Assembly (NCBI GenBank): GCA_017626145.1
Contig: JAGAJK010000024.1
Span: 33,501 to 97,500, forward strand
DNA from: Clostridia bacterium
Lineage (GTDB): Bacteria; Bacillota; Clostridia; RGIG6154
DNA: 64,000 bases
Direction: 5' to 3'
Made by a program: the position numbers and the translations under genes. Below, piece by piece: positions 61,396-64,000 of the stretch (position 1 is its first letter; each line of letters opens with the position of its first letter). The notes beneath the pieces were generated by a model. The model worked only from the letters and a program-made list of their open reading frames with translations, had not been told where the DNA came from and did no database searches.

Positions 61396-61422
61396 TCCCC
61401 GTGTGCTTGTTGCACACGGGGA
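61396..61422. terminator. Terminator-like hairpin, right flank of the barstar region
   Basis: Stem TCCCCGTGTGC (61396-61406), loop TTGTT, complement to 61422. It shares a 21-nt core with the hairpin at 60674-60694. It lies just past the stop of the 61460 gene and may be that gene's terminator. Confidence 0.65.
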
Positions 61423-61459
61423 TAAATTTGTAATTTTTAATTTGTTGGAAAATGTTGTA

Positions 61460-64000
61460 TTATTCCACAATTTCGTCTTCTACGACAGGTGCCGGATAGA
61501 TTCTGATATAGTCAACCTCTGTCTTTACCTGATAACGATAAGAAAAATGGAAGTGTGAAATCTTACCAAGTGCATATCCGTTACCCAGGTCAAACTTTTC
61601 TACCTTTAAGGTTTCCTGATTTTCATCATCGGGAATAATTTCAACTTCAACATAGTCTGTGCCAACATAAATTGTATACTTAATTGTATACCATGCACCG
61701 TCTGTCAAAGGATAATCATAATTAGCAACAGCTTGCTCGCCTGTATTATCACTTAAGCCACCGAGATATATTTTACCGCTCTGTGCCGCAAGTGCTATTA
61801 CATCCTGTGAGAAACCTACATCGTATACACCCATAAGTGACTTTGATGAAGAAACATATCCGCCATCGTTTGCATCCTTATTTGTAAACTTAATTCTTGT
61901 TTCCACAACTACCTTATCGTAACCTTTAATAACAGCAGCTTCATCGGTAACTAATGTAGTTGTTGTACCACCTGCTGTTGTAGGTAATGTTAAAATACCA
62001 TTTACTATATATTGTTTACCATCTGACACAGTAACATCTTCTTTAGTTTTTGAACTTAATGAATAGCCCTGTGCATCTGTGCCGTTAAATTCGTTTCTGT
62101 AAATGTAATCTCCGCTTATTGTAGAGAAGGTCACATCTAAATCAGCATTATCACCAAGGGATGGAATTGAAATTGTATATTTCTGAAGATTTTCAAGACC
62201 TGTTACTTCAAGGCTTGCTGAAAGACCATCATCTGCAAGTGTTGCAGTAACCGAACCACCATTAATTGTAATGCCCGTTAAATCTGTTTCTGCTTCAAGT
62301 GCATCTGTAAAGCTAACAGTTGCATTAAAGCTTAACGGCATTTCTTCAGCACCATTCAAAGCTACATCATTATAAATAACTTCAATAGGCTGTTTCTCTG
62401 TTGTAAATGTTATAACACCGGTTTTATTTTCACCAAGCTGAGGAACATTTATATTGTAAGTTGTGTTCCAATCAAGATTTGATATTACAAGATCAACAGT
62501 TTTACTGTCTGTAAGGGTTGCAACAACAGTTGCTCCGTTACCTATAGAAATTTTTGACATATCTGCTTCGGTGATATCATTTGTAAATGTGATAGTCGCT
62601 GTAGCTCCGTCTTTAGCAACATTTGTTGCTCCATCAAGAGTTGATGTAACTTCGCCTAAATCCGCATTATCCCATACTCGCAGATAATCAACGGTTGCTT
62701 TAATATACGCGTTATAAGAATATCTGATATCGCTAAGAGTTGTCATCTTTGAATTAAAAGTAGCATAACCTTTTACAGTTGAATTAATTGAATTACCTTC
62801 ATCATCGGTTACATAAATAGTGTACGTCTTTTCGTCATTAGAGAATGTATAACGTATGGTATACCAGGTATTTGCATATAACTTGTAATCAGTAGTAACC
62901 CTGGTAACTTTTTTAGAGCTCTCTTTGTTGATACTATATGTAAGGAAACCTTCAGAATTTGTTGATATGAAATATCTATAATTATTGCTGTTATTTCCTC
63001 TTACCACCATAAGACCACCATTGTTGATGTCATTGTCATCCTTCAACGAACCGTCTTCAAGAATATAAGCTGTGCCGCTATTTGAACCATCGATAAACTT
63101 CACTCTTGTTTCAACAGTAAGCTGATCAATATTTGTGGTAGAAACACGGGTAGGAATACTTATTGCTGTATGTTTGCCACCACCTTTAGACCCTAAAGAA
63201 TCAACCACACCGTCAGAATCAGTATCAATCAATTCATTTAACTTATAAATGTCGGTCACAGTACTTAAAGTATGCCATGTTCCTGTAAAGCTATTATCAA
63301 ATTCTTCATTTATAATGTAAGGTGCACTTACTGTTGTAAATGCGAAGTTCGCCTTGGCATTGTCGCTGATTGCCGGAACAATTAATTTATAATCAGTTCC
63401 GTTTGCGAGAATTGGTGTCGTAAAGCTCGCAGTGGTAAAATAACCGTCTGTTGCTGTACCTTCGGTAATAGTTAAAGCATACTCGTTTGTTCCGTCTGTA
63501 ATAACAATACCAGAAAGGTCAGTGCCTGTAGTAATTGCTGTCGGGAAAGTGATTACACCTCTAAAGCTCGGAATAACATCAGTTGCACCATCAAGACCAT
63601 AGCCTGACATTGTCACGGTAACCGGTTCTACAATGTTAACTTCAATAGTTGTAGGTGTACAGAAGTAGTAGTCTGTGATTGTGATTGTTGCGTTTCCTTC
63701 ACCTGTAAATTCAATTGTTCCCTTTGTCCAGTCTGTAGTATCTGCTGTGTAGATACCTTCTACTGTGCTTATTCCGTCATCTGCAGGAGTTACGAATACC
63801 TGAACATTATCGGTATCGATTGCAACTGCTTCTGCTAATCCATCAACAGCCTCGAACAATTCGCCAACTGTATAGGTTGTATCTGCAGCATACTTATCGC
63901 CTGCGATTGAAGTAAACTTTGTTACAGAATCAGCAACCTCTCTGTCGAGAATTGTGATGCCGTCGAAAGCATAATCTTCACCGTTATAAACAGGAATATG
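61460..64000 (-). CDS. Multimodular secreted protein with Big_5/LamG-like repeats (5' end cut by window edge)
   Basis: The frame is open from the stop at 61460 through the right edge (847 codons visible, ending VVEDEIVE). The visible part begins with a beta-rich segment (ILDREVADSVTKFTSIAGD, FVTPADDGIST). It continues with Big_5-like Ig modules and two LamG/concanavalin-like modules starting YIINEEFDNSFTGTW and YIYRNEFNGTDAQGY. These are homologous to repeats in the 54503-60517 esterase (for example the W-Y-T-I-R-Y-T-F strand and VDYLRVWD). It ends after the last LamG module, without the shared C-terminal domain. It is probably a cell-surface or secreted carbohydrate-binding enzyme whose catalytic part, if any, lies upstream. 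The signal peptide is outside the window. Confidence 0.8.
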   Translation of the reverse strand, partial: HIPVYNGEDYAFDGITILDREVADSVTKFTSIAGDKYAADTTYTVGELFEAVDGLAEAVAIDTDNVQVFVTPADDGISTVEGIYTADTTDWTKGTIEFTGEGNATITITDYYFCTPTTIEVNIVEPVTVTMSGYGLDGATDVIPSFRGVITFPTAITTGTDLSGIVITDGTNEYALTITEGTATDGYFTTASFTTPILANGTDYKLIVPAISDNAKANFAFTTVSAPYIINEEFDNSFTGTWHTLSTVTDIYKLNELIDTDSDGVVDSLGSKGGGKHTAISIPTRVSTTNIDQLTVETRVKFIDGSNSGTAYILEDGSLKDDNDINNGGLMVVRGNNSNNYRYFISTNSEGFLTYSINKESSKKVTRVTTDYKLYANTWYTIRYTFSNDEKTYTIYVTDDEGNSINSTVKGYATFNSKMTTLSDIRYSYNAYIKATVDYLRVWDNADLGEVTSTLDGATNVAKDGATATITFTNDITEADMSKISIGNGATVVATLTDSKTVDLVISNLDWNTTYNINVPQLGENKTGVITFTTEKQPIEVIYNDVALNGAEEMPLSFNATVSFTDALEAETDLTGITINGGSVTATLADDGLSASLEVTGLENLQKYTISIPSLGDNADLDVTFSTISGDYIYRNEFNGTDAQGYSLSSKTKEDVTVSDGKQYIVNGILTLPTTAGGTTTTLVTDEAAVIKGYDKVVVETRIKFTNKDANDGGYVSSSKSLMGVYDVGFSQDVIALAAQSGKIYLGGLSDNTGEQAVANYDYPLTDGAWYTIKYTIYVGTDYVEVEIIPDDENQETLKVEKFDLGNGYALGKISHFHFSYRYQVKTEVDYIRIYPAPVVEDEIVE

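Overview
The window is AT-rich, gene-dense DNA from a Gram-positive anaerobe. It most resembles an uncultured gut or rumen member of the Clostridia (Oscillospirales/Eubacteriales type). The grounds are a type II fatty-acid operon using FabK rather than FabI, [FeFe]-hydrogenase maturases HydG and HydF, lipoproteins and huge secreted proteins with Gram-positive signal peptides, BspA-type leucine-rich repeats, strong AGGAGG ribosome sites and the short dispersed repeats typical of these genomes. No rRNA, CRISPR array, prophage or intact transposase gene was seen.

Layout. (1) 1-4928: a minus-strand fab operon (tetR-fabH-acpP-fabK-fabD-fabG, the last running off the left edge). Four copies of one palindrome, AGCACA-N3-TGTGCT, sit in front of tetR (one) and fabH (three), so the TetR protein is probably the fatty-acid regulator. 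(2) 4943-9683: a structured 300-bp mobile repeat, a permuted papain-fold protein, a zinc-ribbon membrane protein, a cation/proton antiporter and a sugar isomerase-like protein. (3) 9728-15681: a BspA-like surface protein, tRNA-Ala, a repeat, a MscL with a zinc ribbon at its C-terminus, AlaX and NADP-isocitrate dehydrogenase. (4) 15747-28898: a 1,377-residue secreted protein, an unidentified small-RNA transcription unit, an AraC regulator with a broken partial duplicate, then a plus-strand operon pgsA-hydG-hydF-six-hairpin glycosidase-like-GH78 rhamnosidase. (5) 28986-37486: a divergent nucleotidyltransferase/esterase pair, the second copy of the mobile repeat, then a minus-strand operon MATE-SGNH esterase-beta-helix-exonuclease-trypsin-like protease.

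(6) 37538-52460: a long minus-strand run, phosphoglucomutase-Wzy/TPR-GT2-WcaJ (exopolysaccharide) followed by yifB-glmU'-murG-pth-mfd-prsA (cell wall and housekeeping). The GlmU here has lost its uridylyltransferase active site. (7) 52480-64000: a small membrane protein, a YfcE-like phosphodiesterase, a repeat-rich gap, a small lipoprotein with a structured leader, a 2,004-residue multimodular secreted SGNH esterase, a barstar gene broken by a miniature inverted-repeat element, and the 3' part of a second multimodular secreted protein.

The most unusual signal is the repeat present twice, at 4943-5242 and 30947-31249. About 255 bp of highly foldable sequence lies between two exact copies of a rho-independent-terminator hairpin. 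The hairpin differs between the two loci but is identical on both sides of each copy. This looks like a non-autonomous element that inserts at intrinsic terminators and duplicates the whole hairpin. Other notable items are the four-site TetR/fab regulon, the unidentified ~146-nt RNA at 19941-20086 with its own promoter and terminator, and two multi-branched inverted-repeat structures lodged between cistrons. Starts were chosen from ribosome-binding-site spacing. Family names come from motifs read by eye, without database searches.
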